Positions 42,391 to 50,599 of a stretch of DNA of 64,000 nt are shown here, piece by piece (the stretch's first letter is position 1; each line of letters starts with the position of its first letter). A model generated the notes under the pieces. The model was not told the origin of the DNA. It did not search any database and saw only the letters and a list, made by a program, of their open reading frames with translations. The position numbers and the translations under genes are program-made. The stretch comes from Actinomycetes bacterium (GTDB lineage Bacteria > Actinomycetota > Acidimicrobiia > Acidimicrobiales > Aldehydirespiratoraceae), in contig JAJRXC010000013.1 in the NCBI GenBank assembly GCA_024276495.1, forward strand, positions 98,487-162,486. The letters run 5' to 3'.

Positions 42391-43878
42391 TCAGCGTCTT
42401 CGGACCGTGCGGGCCGTGCACTGGCGCCAGGCGATCGTCACCGCGTGGGTTCCCGCGGCATCGAGGGGTCCGGACGTGTCGATCACCGTCGCCGACGGCC
42501 AGTCGTCGAAGCGGGCGCCGAGGAAATCGACGATCTCGGGTCGGGCGTCGGAGGCGTCACGTCCGGACTGTCGGCGCCGGGTCACCCGGCGTTTCGCCTC
42601 GGCGACGGACACGTGACAGCGCAGTTCGATGAGCTCGGCCCCGTGGCGCTCGGCGAGGTCGGCGGCCAACACCCGATTGCCGACGTCGGCCCATGATGCG
42701 TCGAGCACCACCGATTCGCCCGCCGCCAGCCCGGCGTCGGCGTGCTGGAGCAGCTGCCGATACGTGTGCGCGGTCGTCGCCGGATCGTAGAGCCCCTCTC
42801 CGGGGGCGTCGTCCACATGGGTCTCGTGGCCGAGCCCGGCGAGATCCTTGCGCTCCTCATCGCTGCCGAGGACCAGCCATCCGGTTCGCTGACCGATCTC
42901 GTGGGCCAGCGTGGTCTTGCCGGTGCCGGGGCCACCGCCGACGAGCACGAGCCGCAGGCGGGCCCGGGTCAGGTGCTCGAGGGTGAGCTGGTGGTACATC
43001 CGGGCCCGATCGGCCGCTTCGGCGATGCCCTGGCGGTGGCGGATCAGCTCGACCTTTGCCCGAATGTGGGCCCGATAGGCGACATAGTGGTGCGCGAGCG
43101 ACCCGGGATGGTGTTCGCCGGAGAACTCGCGGTACCAGGTCATTAACCGTTGGGCCGCTTCGACGCCGGCCAACCGGTGGATGTCCATCACGAGGAAGGC
43201 GATGTCGGCGAGCACGTCGCACACCCGCAGGTCGCGGGAGAACGCGAGGCAGTCGAGGATCCGGGGACCGTCGGGAAGGATGAAGATGTCCTCGGCGATC
43301 AGATCACCGTGGCCGTCGCGGATCAGCCCGGCGGCCCGCCGGTGGGCGAAGAGATCGTCGGCGTGTTCGAGATAGTCGTGGACGAGTGACTCGGCTCGGG
43401 CGAAATCGGCGGCGTCGAGGACCGTTCCGGCGTCGGGGCGCATCTCGGCGAAGCTCGATGTCCACAGCGACAGCAGGCCGGCCGCGTCACCCATCGTCGT
43501 GGGTGCGGTCTCCGGTTCGAGCGACGCGTGGAACGTGGCGATCGTTCGGGCCACCGATCGAAGGGCCCGATCGAGCTGGGGCGTGTCGACGAGGTTCGAG
43601 AGGCGGGCCTCGTCGGGCAGGCGCCGCATCGTCAGCATGGTGTCGACGATCTCGCCGTTCTCCTCCAGGCCCGACACGCCGAGGTACACATCCGGCGCGA
43701 GTCGCCGGTTGAGGTCGAGCTCGCGCTGCACGGCCTCGGCCCGGGCGGCCGCCGACCGATGGTCGAGGAACCCCGTCTCGATCGGCTTCAGGAGCTTGTG
43801 GACCCGGTCCGGGGTGAAGAACAGCCGCGAGATGTGGGTCTCGCGTGCGTCCACGGTGGCGCTCTGGGTCTCGCCCAT
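42391..43878 (-). CDS. Rv2004c-like fusion: phosphotransferase (APH-like) and P-loop kinase domains
   Basis: 495 residues from ATG 43878. Residues ~1-320 resemble an aminoglycoside-phosphotransferase fold with GLIRDGHGDLIAEDIFILPD and RILDCLAFSRDLR as the catalytic loop and metal-site residues. Residues ~325-495 form a gluconate-kinase/AAA-type P-loop domain (VGGGPGTGKTTLAHEIGQR, VLDASWADVGNR). The same fusion, Rv2004c, is a DosR-regulon protein of unknown function in M. tuberculosis. Its promoter has a DosR-like box 36 bp upstream and TACGTT six bases before the ATG. The MBL gene follows after 25 bp. Confidence 0.85.
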   Translation of the reverse strand: MGETQSATVDARETHISRLFFTPDRVHKLLKPIETGFLDHRSAAARAEAVQRELDLNRRLAPDVYLGVSGLEENGEIVDTMLTMRRLPDEARLSNLVDTPQLDRALRSVARTIATFHASLEPETAPTTMGDAAGLLSLWTSSFAEMRPDAGTVLDAADFARAESLVHDYLEHADDLFAHRRAAGLIRDGHGDLIAEDIFILPDGPRILDCLAFSRDLRVCDVLADIAFLVMDIHRLAGVEAAQRLMTWYREFSGEHHPGSLAHHYVAYRAHIRAKVELIRHRQGIAEAADRARMYHQLTLEHLTRARLRLVLVGGGPGTGKTTLAHEIGQRTGWLVLGSDEERKDLAGLGHETHVDDAPGEGLYDPATTAHTYRQLLQHADAGLAAGESVVLDASWADVGNRVLAADLAERHGAELIELRCHVSVAEAKRRVTRRRQSGRDASDARPEIVDFLGARFDDWPSATVIDTSGPLDAAGTHAVTIAWRQCTARTVRRR

Positions 43879-43913
43879 GGCCGAAACGTACGGAAGAACC
43901 GGCATCCGGCCCA

Positions 43914-43927
43914 GGGCCAATGGTCCT
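43914..43927. promoter_or_regulatory. DosR-like box of the APH/P-loop - MBL operon
   Basis: GGGCCAATGGTCCT fits GGGxC-N4-GTCC(C/T). Its near edge is 36 bp from ATG 43878, with TACGTT at the same relative position as at the box at 40973. Confidence 0.7.
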
Positions 43928-43939
43928 TCCCGGCGGGCT

Positions 43940-45061
43940 CTACCGGGTCGCGACGGCGTCGGCGAGCGCGGAGAGCGAGCGCAGGCAGTGCCCCTCGAGG
44001 AAGTCGTCGACGTGGGGCAGCGCCGCGGCCATTCCCCTCGCCGTGGGTTCGTAGCCCGGCCCGGCCTTCAACGGGTTGACCCACACGATCCGGTGCGCGG
44101 CGCGATGGAGCCGCGCCATCGCCTCGGTCATCTCCCCCGGGTCCCCGCGGTCCCATCCGTCGGACAAGATGACGACCGTCGCGCCGCGGGCCATCCCGCG
44201 GATTCCCCACGACTGGTTGAACTCGGCGATCGTGGTGCCCAGGCGGGTCCCGCCGGACCAGTCCGCGACCGTGGCGGTGGCCGCCGCGACCGCGTCGTCG
44301 ACATCGTGGGTGCCGAGATGGCGGGTCAGGCGGGTGAGGCGGGTGCCGAGGGCGAACACCTCGACGTGGGCGCGGCCGACGACGGCGGCATGGGCGAAGC
44401 GGATCATCACCCGGGCGTAGGGCTCCATCGAGCCACTGACGTCGAGGAGCAGGACCAGGCGTCGGGTCCGTTCCCGGTTGCGGGTGCGGGCGACCCGGAC
44501 CGGTTCGCCGCCGGTGCGCATCGCGGCGCGTGCCGTTCGCCGGAGGTCGTGGCGGTCGCCGGTGCGGGCCGGACGTCGCCGCCTGGACCGGCGGGTGGCG
44601 GCCCGGAGCCGCATGTCGGCCATGACCCGTTGCGCCTCGTGGAGCTCGGCGGCGGTGAACTCGGCGAAGTTCTTGTCCTGCAACGAGTCGCTGGCGCTGT
44701 AGCGCAGGGAGTTCTCCGGGTCGGGATCGCCATCCGCGTCGCCGTCGCCGGAATCGTCGTCGCCGGCCGATGCCGGCGTTTCGATGATCTCGTCGAAACG
44801 CTGTCGGAACCCCGACGAGTTGTGGTGGAAGAAGGCGAGGAACATCGCGTCGTACATGGCGATCTCCTCGTGGCGGATCACCAACGTGGCCCGCCCGGCC
44901 CAGTACACGTCGAGGCCGTCCCCGATGCCCGTCGCCTCGAGCGATCGACGAAAAGTCAGGGTCTGGGCGATGGTGATCCGCAACCCGCCACGCCGGAGGC
45001 AACGCACGAACCCGGCCACCATCCGGTCGATGTCGGGCCTGGCCGGGGACGACATGGTCAC
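43940..45061 (-). CDS. coxE: CoxE-like von Willebrand factor A protein
   Basis: 373 residues from GTG 45061 (or ATG 45055). An N-terminal helical region (VAGFVRCLRRGGLRITIAQ) is followed by an acidic loop, an Arg-rich stretch, and a VWA domain with the metal-ion site DVSGSMEPYARVM and VVILSDGWDRGDPGEM. CoxE works with the MoxR ATPase CoxD to insert sulfur and copper or otherwise mature molybdenum hydroxylases. It overlaps coxD by four bases and lies back-to-back with the cox structural genes. Confidence 0.88.
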   Translation of the reverse strand: MTMSSPARPDIDRMVAGFVRCLRRGGLRITIAQTLTFRRSLEATGIGDGLDVYWAGRATLVIRHEEIAMYDAMFLAFFHHNSSGFRQRFDEIIETPASAGDDDSGDGDADGDPDPENSLRYSASDSLQDKNFAEFTAAELHEAQRVMADMRLRAATRRSRRRRPARTGDRHDLRRTARAAMRTGGEPVRVARTRNRERTRRLVLLLDVSGSMEPYARVMIRFAHAAVVGRAHVEVFALGTRLTRLTRHLGTHDVDDAVAAATATVADWSGGTRLGTTIAEFNQSWGIRGMARGATVVILSDGWDRGDPGEMTEAMARLHRAAHRIVWVNPLKAGPGYEPTARGMAAALPHVDDFLEGHCLRSLSALADAVATR

Positions 45062-45975
45062 GCGCCCAGTGCGATCTCGAGGATCGACTCCAGGCCTTCC
45101 CGCCGCACCCGCTCCTGATCTTCTCGATACTTCAGGAGGGCGCCCAGCGTGGCGTCGACGGCGGCGGCGGTGAGGGTGGTCTCGCCGAGGACATGGAGCG
45201 CGTTGGCCCAGTCGAGGGTCTCGGCGACGCCCGGCGGCTTGTACAGGCCCAGCTCGCGGATTCCCGCCGCGGCGCGGGCCACCTGGCCGGCGAGGTCGGG
45301 AGCGACGTCGGGCGCCTTCACCCGCAAGATCGCGACCTCCCGCTCGAAGTCGGGGTGGTCGAGCCAGTGGTACAGGGCCCGTCGCTTCAGCGCGTCGTGG
45401 ACATCACGGGTGCGATTGGACGTGATGACGACCAGGGGCGGATCGGTGGCGGAGAAGGCGCCGATCTCCGGGATGGTCACGGTGAAGTCCGACAGGGCTT
45501 CGAGCAGGAACGCCTCGAACTCGTCGTCGGCCCGATCGACTTCGTCGATCAGCAGCACCGGGGGCACGTCGCCGCGATGATCGATCGCCGCCAGCAACGG
45601 CCGACGGACGAGGAAACGTTCGGTGAACAACTCCTCTTCGAGCCGGGTGGCCGATGTCTCGTCGGCCTCTCCGGTCGCCTCGGCCGCCCGCAGGTGCAAC
45701 AGTTGATGGGTGTAGTTCCACTCGTAGAGGGCCTGGGCGCTGTCGATGCCCTCGTAGCACTGGAGCCGGATCAGCTCGCCACCGGTGATCGCGGCGAGGA
45801 CGCGAGCGACCTCCGTCTTGCCCACCCCGGCGTCGCCCTCGAGCAGCAACGGGCGTCGGAGCGCGGCCGCGAGGAAGATCGAGGTGGCCAGACCCCGGTC
45901 GGCGAGATAGTCGTGGGCCTCGAGCTCGCGAAGGACCGCGTCGACCGAGGACAATTGGGAGTACGGGCCGGCCAT
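45058..45975 (-). CDS. coxD: CoxD-like MoxR AAA+ ATPase
   Basis: A 305-residue MoxR-family ATPase with Walker A LLLEGDAGVGKTEVARVL, Walker B VLLIDEVDRADDEFEAFLLE and sensor-1 VVITSNRTRDVHDALKRRAL. The segment LQCYEGIDSAQALYEWNY is typical of CoxD. It would remodel apo-CoxL together with the VWA protein CoxE. It is divergent from coxG with an 86-bp shared upstream region. Confidence 0.9.
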   Translation of the reverse strand: MAGPYSQLSSVDAVLRELEAHDYLADRGLATSIFLAAALRRPLLLEGDAGVGKTEVARVLAAITGGELIRLQCYEGIDSAQALYEWNYTHQLLHLRAAEATGEADETSATRLEEELFTERFLVRRPLLAAIDHRGDVPPVLLIDEVDRADDEFEAFLLEALSDFTVTIPEIGAFSATDPPLVVITSNRTRDVHDALKRRALYHWLDHPDFEREVAILRVKAPDVAPDLAGQVARAAAGIRELGLYKPPGVAETLDWANALHVLGETTLTAAAVDATLGALLKYREDQERVRREGLESILEIALGA

Positions 45976-46061
45976 CGGCCCACCATAGAGGGCTGGACCC
46001 GACGAATCCGCCGGCCGTACTGTGCGGCACCGGAACGGTCGAGAGATGGCAGGGAGATCGC

Positions 46062-46724
46062 ATGGAGATCACGAACGAGATGCGCGTCGGGGTGCCGATC
46101 GAGGAGGCGTGGGTGTTGCTCACCGACATCCCCGCCATCGCGCCGTGTCTTCCGGGTGCGGAGCTCACCGGCCGCGACGGCGACGACTTCGAGGGCCGCA
46201 TGTCGGTGAAGGTCGGTCCGATCACCGCCGAGTACAAGGGCACGGCCCGCATCACCGAGATGGACGAGGACGCCCGCCGGGTCACGTTGACGGCGAAGGG
46301 CCGCGACACCCGCGGGGCCGGCAACGCGTCGGCCGACATCGTCGCCGAGATGTTTCCCGACGGGGCGGGGACCCGGGTCACGATCGTCACCGATCTGAAG
46401 ATCAGTGGAAAGGTCGCCCAGTTCGGTCGTGGGGTGATGGCCGACGTCTCCAAGAAGCTGCTCGGACAGTTCGCCGAATGCATCGAGGCGAAACTGGTCG
46501 ACGCGCCCGCCGACGACCCCGCCGCCGACGCCCCCGCCGACCCGGCGGCCACGGAGGGCGGTGGGCCGGAGGCGTTGGAGTTGCTCGATGTCGCCGGTGG
46601 CGCCATCGCGAAACGCCTGCTCCCCGTGGTGTTGGTCGTCGTCGTGATCGTCGTGGTGTCGACCCGATCGCGGCGGCGGGGCCGACGATCGGCCGGTGCA
46701 AAAGACGAAGCCCGGAGGGCGTGA
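46062..46724 (+). CDS. coxG: CoxG-like SRPBCC protein with C-terminal membrane anchor
   Basis: 220 residues. The SRPBCC/CoxG domain covers ~1-150 ([31 protein letters not shown] and [20 protein letters not shown]). An Ala/Pro/Asp linker and a helix ([14 protein letters not shown]) with a basic tail follow. CoxG proteins anchor CO dehydrogenase to the membrane or deliver electrons or quinone, and the tail helix fits that. AGGGAG precedes the ATG. It is the first gene of coxG-S-L-M. Confidence 0.87.
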   Translation: MEITNEMRVGVPIEEAWVLLTDIPAIAPCLPGAELTGRDGDDFEGRMSVKVGPITAEYKGTARITEMDEDARRVTLTAKGRDTRGAGNASADIVAEMFPDGAGTRVTIVTDLKISGKVAQFGRGVMADVSKKLLGQFAECIEAKLVDAPADDPAADAPADPAATEGGGPEALELLDVAGGAIAKRLLPVVLVVVVIVVVSTRSRRRGRRSAGAKDEARRA

Positions 46725-46794
46725 TAGAAGGGGATCTCCAGAGTTCGGAGAGCCGTGGCGCCGAAGCGACACGGCCGCACCTCGAGGAGGACGT

Positions 46795-47256
46795 GTGAAA
46801 GTCGAGATGACCGTCAACGGTGAGAGTCGGTCCGCCGACGTCGAGCCCCGCACTCTGCTCGTGCATTTCTTACGAGACGACCTCGGGCTCACCGGCACCA
46901 ACATCGGTTGCGACACCTCATCGTGTGGCGCCTGCACCGTCCACATCGACGGTGAATCGGTGAAGTCGTGCACGGTGCTGGCGGTCCAGGCCGACGGCGC
47001 CGACGTCACCACCATCGAGGGCCTCGCCGGCGGTGGTGAGCTCCATCCGATGCAGGAGGCGTTCATGGAGTGCCACGGCCTGCAATGCGGGTACTGCACG
47101 CCGGGAATGGTGATGGCCGCCACCTCGCTGCTGTCCGAGAATCCCGATGTCGACGAAGCCGGGGTCCGCGAAGGTCTCGAAGGGAACCTTTGCCGATGCA
47201 CCGGCTACCACAACATCGTGAAAGCGGTGCTGTCGGTCGGAGGTGATGGTTCGTGA
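46795..47256 (+). CDS. coxS: CO dehydrogenase-type small subunit, two [2Fe-2S] clusters
   Basis: 153 residues from GTG 46795, with GAGGAGG at 46784-46790. The plant-type [2Fe-2S] motif [16 protein letters not shown] and the second cluster, with [10 protein letters not shown] and [12 protein letters not shown], are complete. It passes electrons from the molybdenum centre of CoxL to the FAD of CoxM. The stop overlaps the coxL start (GTGA). Confidence 0.93.
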   Translation: MKVEMTVNGESRSADVEPRTLLVHFLRDDLGLTGTNIGCDTSSCGACTVHIDGESVKSCTVLAVQADGADVTTIEGLAGGGELHPMQEAFMECHGLQCGYCTPGMVMAATSLLSENPDVDEAGVREGLEGNLCRCTGYHNIVKAVLSVGGDGS

Positions 47257-49619
47257 ACGCGATCGGCACCCCGATGAAGCGCCGGGAGGATCCGAAGCTC
47301 CTCACCGGCGAAGGCAAGTTCGTCGACGACATCCAGGTCGCCGGCCAGCTGTGGATGGGCATGGTGCGCAGCCCCTTTGCCCACGCGAAGATCGAGAGCA
47401 TCGACGCGTCGGCGGCGGAGGACGCCCCCGGTGTCCACGCGGTCTACACCGGCGCCCAGCTCCAGGAGATGGAGCTGTGGATCGCGCCGTTGCCGTGCGC
47501 CTGGCCGGTCACCGACGACATGGTCAACCCGCCGCATTTCCCGGTGGCGGCCGAGGAGGTTCATCACGTCGGCGAGATCGTGGCGGTCGTGCTGGCGGAT
47601 TCGCGCTACGAGGCCGCCGACGCAGCCGAGCTCGTGGTCGTCGACTACGAACCGTTGCCCGCGGTCGCGTCGATCGAGGCCGCGGTGGCCGATGAGGCGA
47701 CGGCGCATTCCGAGCTCGATTCCAACAAGGCCTTCCACTGGCCGTTGATTCCCGATCCCGAAGCGCTCGACGCGGCGTTCGCCAACGCGGTCCACACCGT
47801 CGATGCGAGATTCGTGCAACAACGCCTCATCCCGGCACCGATGGAGCCGCGGGGTGTGCTGGCGATCCCGTCTCCGCACGGAGGGGAGATCACCCTCTAC
47901 AGCGCGACCCAGGTGCCGCACATCTTGAAGGTGATGATCGCGGCCACGTCGGGCATCTCCGAGGCGAAGCTCCGCATCATCGCCCCCGCGGTGGGTGGTG
48001 GTTTCGGGGCCAAGCTCAACGTCAACCCCGACGAGTTGCTGGCGGTCACCCTCGCCAACCGGCTCGGTCGGCCGGTGCGGTGGACCGAGCCGCGCTCCGA
48101 GGCCGCGTTTTCCACCCATCAGGGCCGTGGACAGCTCCAACACATCGAGCTGGCGGCCGATGCCGACGGCAAGCTGACCGGTGTCCGGGTCCACATCGAT
48201 GCCGACATGGGCGCCTACATGATGCTCATCACCCCCGGCGTGCCGCTGCTCGGCAGCTTCCTCTACACGGGGGTCTACGACGTCCCTGCGTTCGGGTTCA
48301 CCTGTGAGGGACATTTCACGAACCTGACGCCCACCGACGCCTACCGGGGCGCCGGTCGGCCCGAGGCGAGCTACGCGATCGAACGGGCCATGGATCTCCT
48401 CGCGCTCGAGGTCGGTGTCGGCCCCGACGAGATCCGGCGGCGCAACTTCCTCGCCGGCGGCGAGGCGTTCGAGAACCTCGACGTGGCGTCGACGCTCACG
48501 TTCGACTCCGGCCACTACGGCCCCAACCTCGAACGGGCACTGGAGCTGGCCGACTACGAGGGTCTGCGGGCCGAGCAGAAACGACGCCGCGACGCCGGCG
48601 AACGGATCCAGATGGGCATCGGACTCTGCACCTATGTGGAGATCTGCGGCCTCGCCCCCAGCCGGGCGTTGGGCGGGTTGAACTATGGCGCCGGTGGCTG
48701 GGAACACGCCACGGTGCGGCTGTTGCCGACCGGCAAGGCGGAAGTGGTCAGCGGGTCGACGCCGCATGGTCAGGGTCACGAGACCAGCTGGTCCCAGATC
48801 GTCGGCGACAAGCTCGGCATCGACCCGGCCGATGTGACCGTCTTGCACTCCGACACCGCGATCAGCCCGCTCGGGCTCGACACCTACGGGTCGCGCTCGC
48901 TGTCGGTCGGCGGTGTCGCCATCGCTGCGGCCTGCGACAAGGTCGTCGAGAAGGCGAAGCTGATCGCCGCCCACAGTCTGGAGGCGAGCCCCGACGACAT
49001 ACAGTTCGAGGCGGGGGTGTTCTCCGTGGCCGGGTCGCCGGACCAGACCGTTGCCATTCAGGAGGTGGCGTTCGGGGCGTTCACCGCCCACGACCTTCCC
49101 GACGGGATCGAACCGAACCTCCAGGAACAGGTGAGCTTCGATCCGCCCAACTTCGCGTTTCCCTTCGGCACCCATGTGGCCGTCGTCGACATCGACGAGG
49201 AGACCGGCGAGGTGCGACTCACCGACTACATCGCCGTCGACGACTGCGGCAATCAGATCAACCCGATGATCGTCGATGGCCAGGTTCACGGCGGCATCGT
49301 GCAGGGTGTCGCCCAGGCGTTGTGGGAGGAAGCGGTCTACGACGACGACGGAAACTGCCAGAATCCGTCGTTGCTGGACTATCTCGTCCCTTCGGCGGCC
49401 GAGGTTCCGAGCATCGTCACCGACTCCACCATCACGCCGAGTACCAACCCGCTCGGGGTCAAGGGTGTCGGTGAAGCCGGCACGATCGGGTCCGCCGCGG
49501 CGGTGATCAACGCGATCTGCGATGGTCTCAGCCCTCACGGGATCACCGACATGTTGATGCCGGCCACGCCCCAACGGGTGTGGCGAGCGATCAACGACGC
49601 GAAGGGAGGTGCGGCATGA
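47253..49619 (+). CDS. coxL: Molybdenum hydroxylase large subunit, form II CoxL-like
   Basis: A 788-residue xanthine-oxidase-family subunit. Molybdopterin-binding segments include [12 protein letters not shown], and late in the chain [13 protein letters not shown] carries the invariant catalytic glutamate. The active-site loop reads [21 protein letters not shown] marks form II, whereas form I CO dehydrogenases have AYRCSFR with the Cu-binding Cys. The S-L-M gene order also fits form II. The natural substrate may therefore be an aldehyde, a purine-like compound or another small molecule rather than CO. GTG start overlaps coxS; stop overlaps coxM. Confidence 0.9.
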   Translation: MNAIGTPMKRREDPKLLTGEGKFVDDIQVAGQLWMGMVRSPFAHAKIESIDASAAEDAPGVHAVYTGAQLQEMELWIAPLPCAWPVTDDMVNPPHFPVAAEEVHHVGEIVAVVLADSRYEAADAAELVVVDYEPLPAVASIEAAVADEATAHSELDSNKAFHWPLIPDPEALDAAFANAVHTVDARFVQQRLIPAPMEPRGVLAIPSPHGGEITLYSATQVPHILKVMIAATSGISEAKLRIIAPAVGGGFGAKLNVNPDELLAVTLANRLGRPVRWTEPRSEAAFSTHQGRGQLQHIELAADADGKLTGVRVHIDADMGAYMMLITPGVPLLGSFLYTGVYDVPAFGFTCEGHFTNLTPTDAYRGAGRPEASYAIERAMDLLALEVGVGPDEIRRRNFLAGGEAFENLDVASTLTFDSGHYGPNLERALELADYEGLRAEQKRRRDAGERIQMGIGLCTYVEICGLAPSRALGGLNYGAGGWEHATVRLLPTGKAEVVSGSTPHGQGHETSWSQIVGDKLGIDPADVTVLHSDTAISPLGLDTYGSRSLSVGGVAIAAACDKVVEKAKLIAAHSLEASPDDIQFEAGVFSVAGSPDQTVAIQEVAFGAFTAHDLPDGIEPNLQEQVSFDPPNFAFPFGTHVAVVDIDEETGEVRLTDYIAVDDCGNQINPMIVDGQVHGGIVQGVAQALWEEAVYDDDGNCQNPSLLDYLVPSAAEVPSIVTDSTITPSTNPLGVKGVGEAGTIGSAAAVINAICDGLSPHGITDMLMPATPQRVWRAINDAKGGAA

Positions 49620-50437
49620 TCCCCGCCGCATTCGACTATCAGGTGGCCGATTCGGCCGACGCTGCGGTTGCCGCGTTGGTGTCGCACGGCGACGAGGCGA
49701 AGTTGCTCGCGGGCGGGCACAGCCTGATCCCGCTGATGAGGTTCCGGCTCGCGACGCCGGCCGTCCTGGTCGACATCGGTCGACTCTCGGACCTCTCCTA
49801 CATCACCGACGCGGGCGACCACATCGCGATCGGCGCTCTGACCCGTCACCGTGATCTCGAGACGAGCGAGCTGCTCGGTGCCCAGGCGCCGCTGATGGCG
49901 GCCGTCGCCGGGCAGGTCGGCGATCCGCAGGTTCGGCACCGCGGCACCCTGGGTGGGTCCCTTGCCCACGGCGACCCGGCTTCGGATCTTCCGGCGGCGC
50001 TGCTGGCCTGCGGGGGAAGCCTCGTGGCCAGGGGACCGAACGGAGACCGCACGATCGATGCCGCCGACTTCTTCACCGGCTTTCTCGAGACGGCGCTCGC
50101 GGCCGACGAGATGCTCACCGAGATCCGGGTGCCGAAGGCGGCCGGGATCGGCTGGAGCTTCCAGAAGTTCAATCGGCGGGCCCAGGACTGGGCGATCGTC
50201 GGCGCGGCGGTGCAGCTGGGTGACGCCCCGAAGGTCGCGCTGATCAACATGGGGTCGGTGCCGATGCGTTCGGCTGCGGTCGAGGCCGCGCTCGCATCGG
50301 GTGCGGCGGCGTCGGACGCTGCGTCGGTCGCCGGCGACGGCGCCGAGCCGCCCGAGGATCTCAACGGAGACGCCGAGTACCGCCGACATCTCGCCCGGGT
50401 CCTCGTGGGCCGGGGAATCGAGGAGGCCCAGAGCTGA
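49616..50437 (+). CDS. coxM: FAD-binding medium subunit (CoxM-like)
   Basis: A 273-residue FAD subunit with the two FAD motifs AKLLAGGHSLIPLMRFRLA and RHRGTLGGSLAHGDPASDLP, then the CODH C-terminal fold (ADEMLTEIRVPKA, QDWAIVGAAVQL). It re-oxidises the [2Fe-2S] clusters of CoxS and passes electrons to quinone. ATG 49616 overlaps the coxL stop. The next gene is 162 bp away, so the operon ends here. Confidence 0.93.
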   Translation: MIPAAFDYQVADSADAAVAALVSHGDEAKLLAGGHSLIPLMRFRLATPAVLVDIGRLSDLSYITDAGDHIAIGALTRHRDLETSELLGAQAPLMAAVAGQVGDPQVRHRGTLGGSLAHGDPASDLPAALLACGGSLVARGPNGDRTIDAADFFTGFLETALAADEMLTEIRVPKAAGIGWSFQKFNRRAQDWAIVGAAVQLGDAPKVALINMGSVPMRSAAVEAALASGAAASDAASVAGDGAEPPEDLNGDAEYRRHLARVLVGRGIEEAQS

Positions 50438-50599
50438 GCGGCGGCCGTCGGGGCCGCGACGCGCGCGGCGGGCGGGGTCGTCGTCGTGGGGTCGCGACGC
50501 GATGTCGCCGAACCGATTCGTCGGTTCCGCTTGCCAGGTGTCGAATGCGCGCATAGACCGGGTTGTCCGCACACATGTGCGCCTTCGATCGGAGGAGAT

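Noticed and set aside
47253..49619. Annotating CoxL as a proven CO dehydrogenase
   Set aside because: The active-site loop is AYRGAGR (form II). The Cu-binding cysteine of true CO dehydrogenase is absent.
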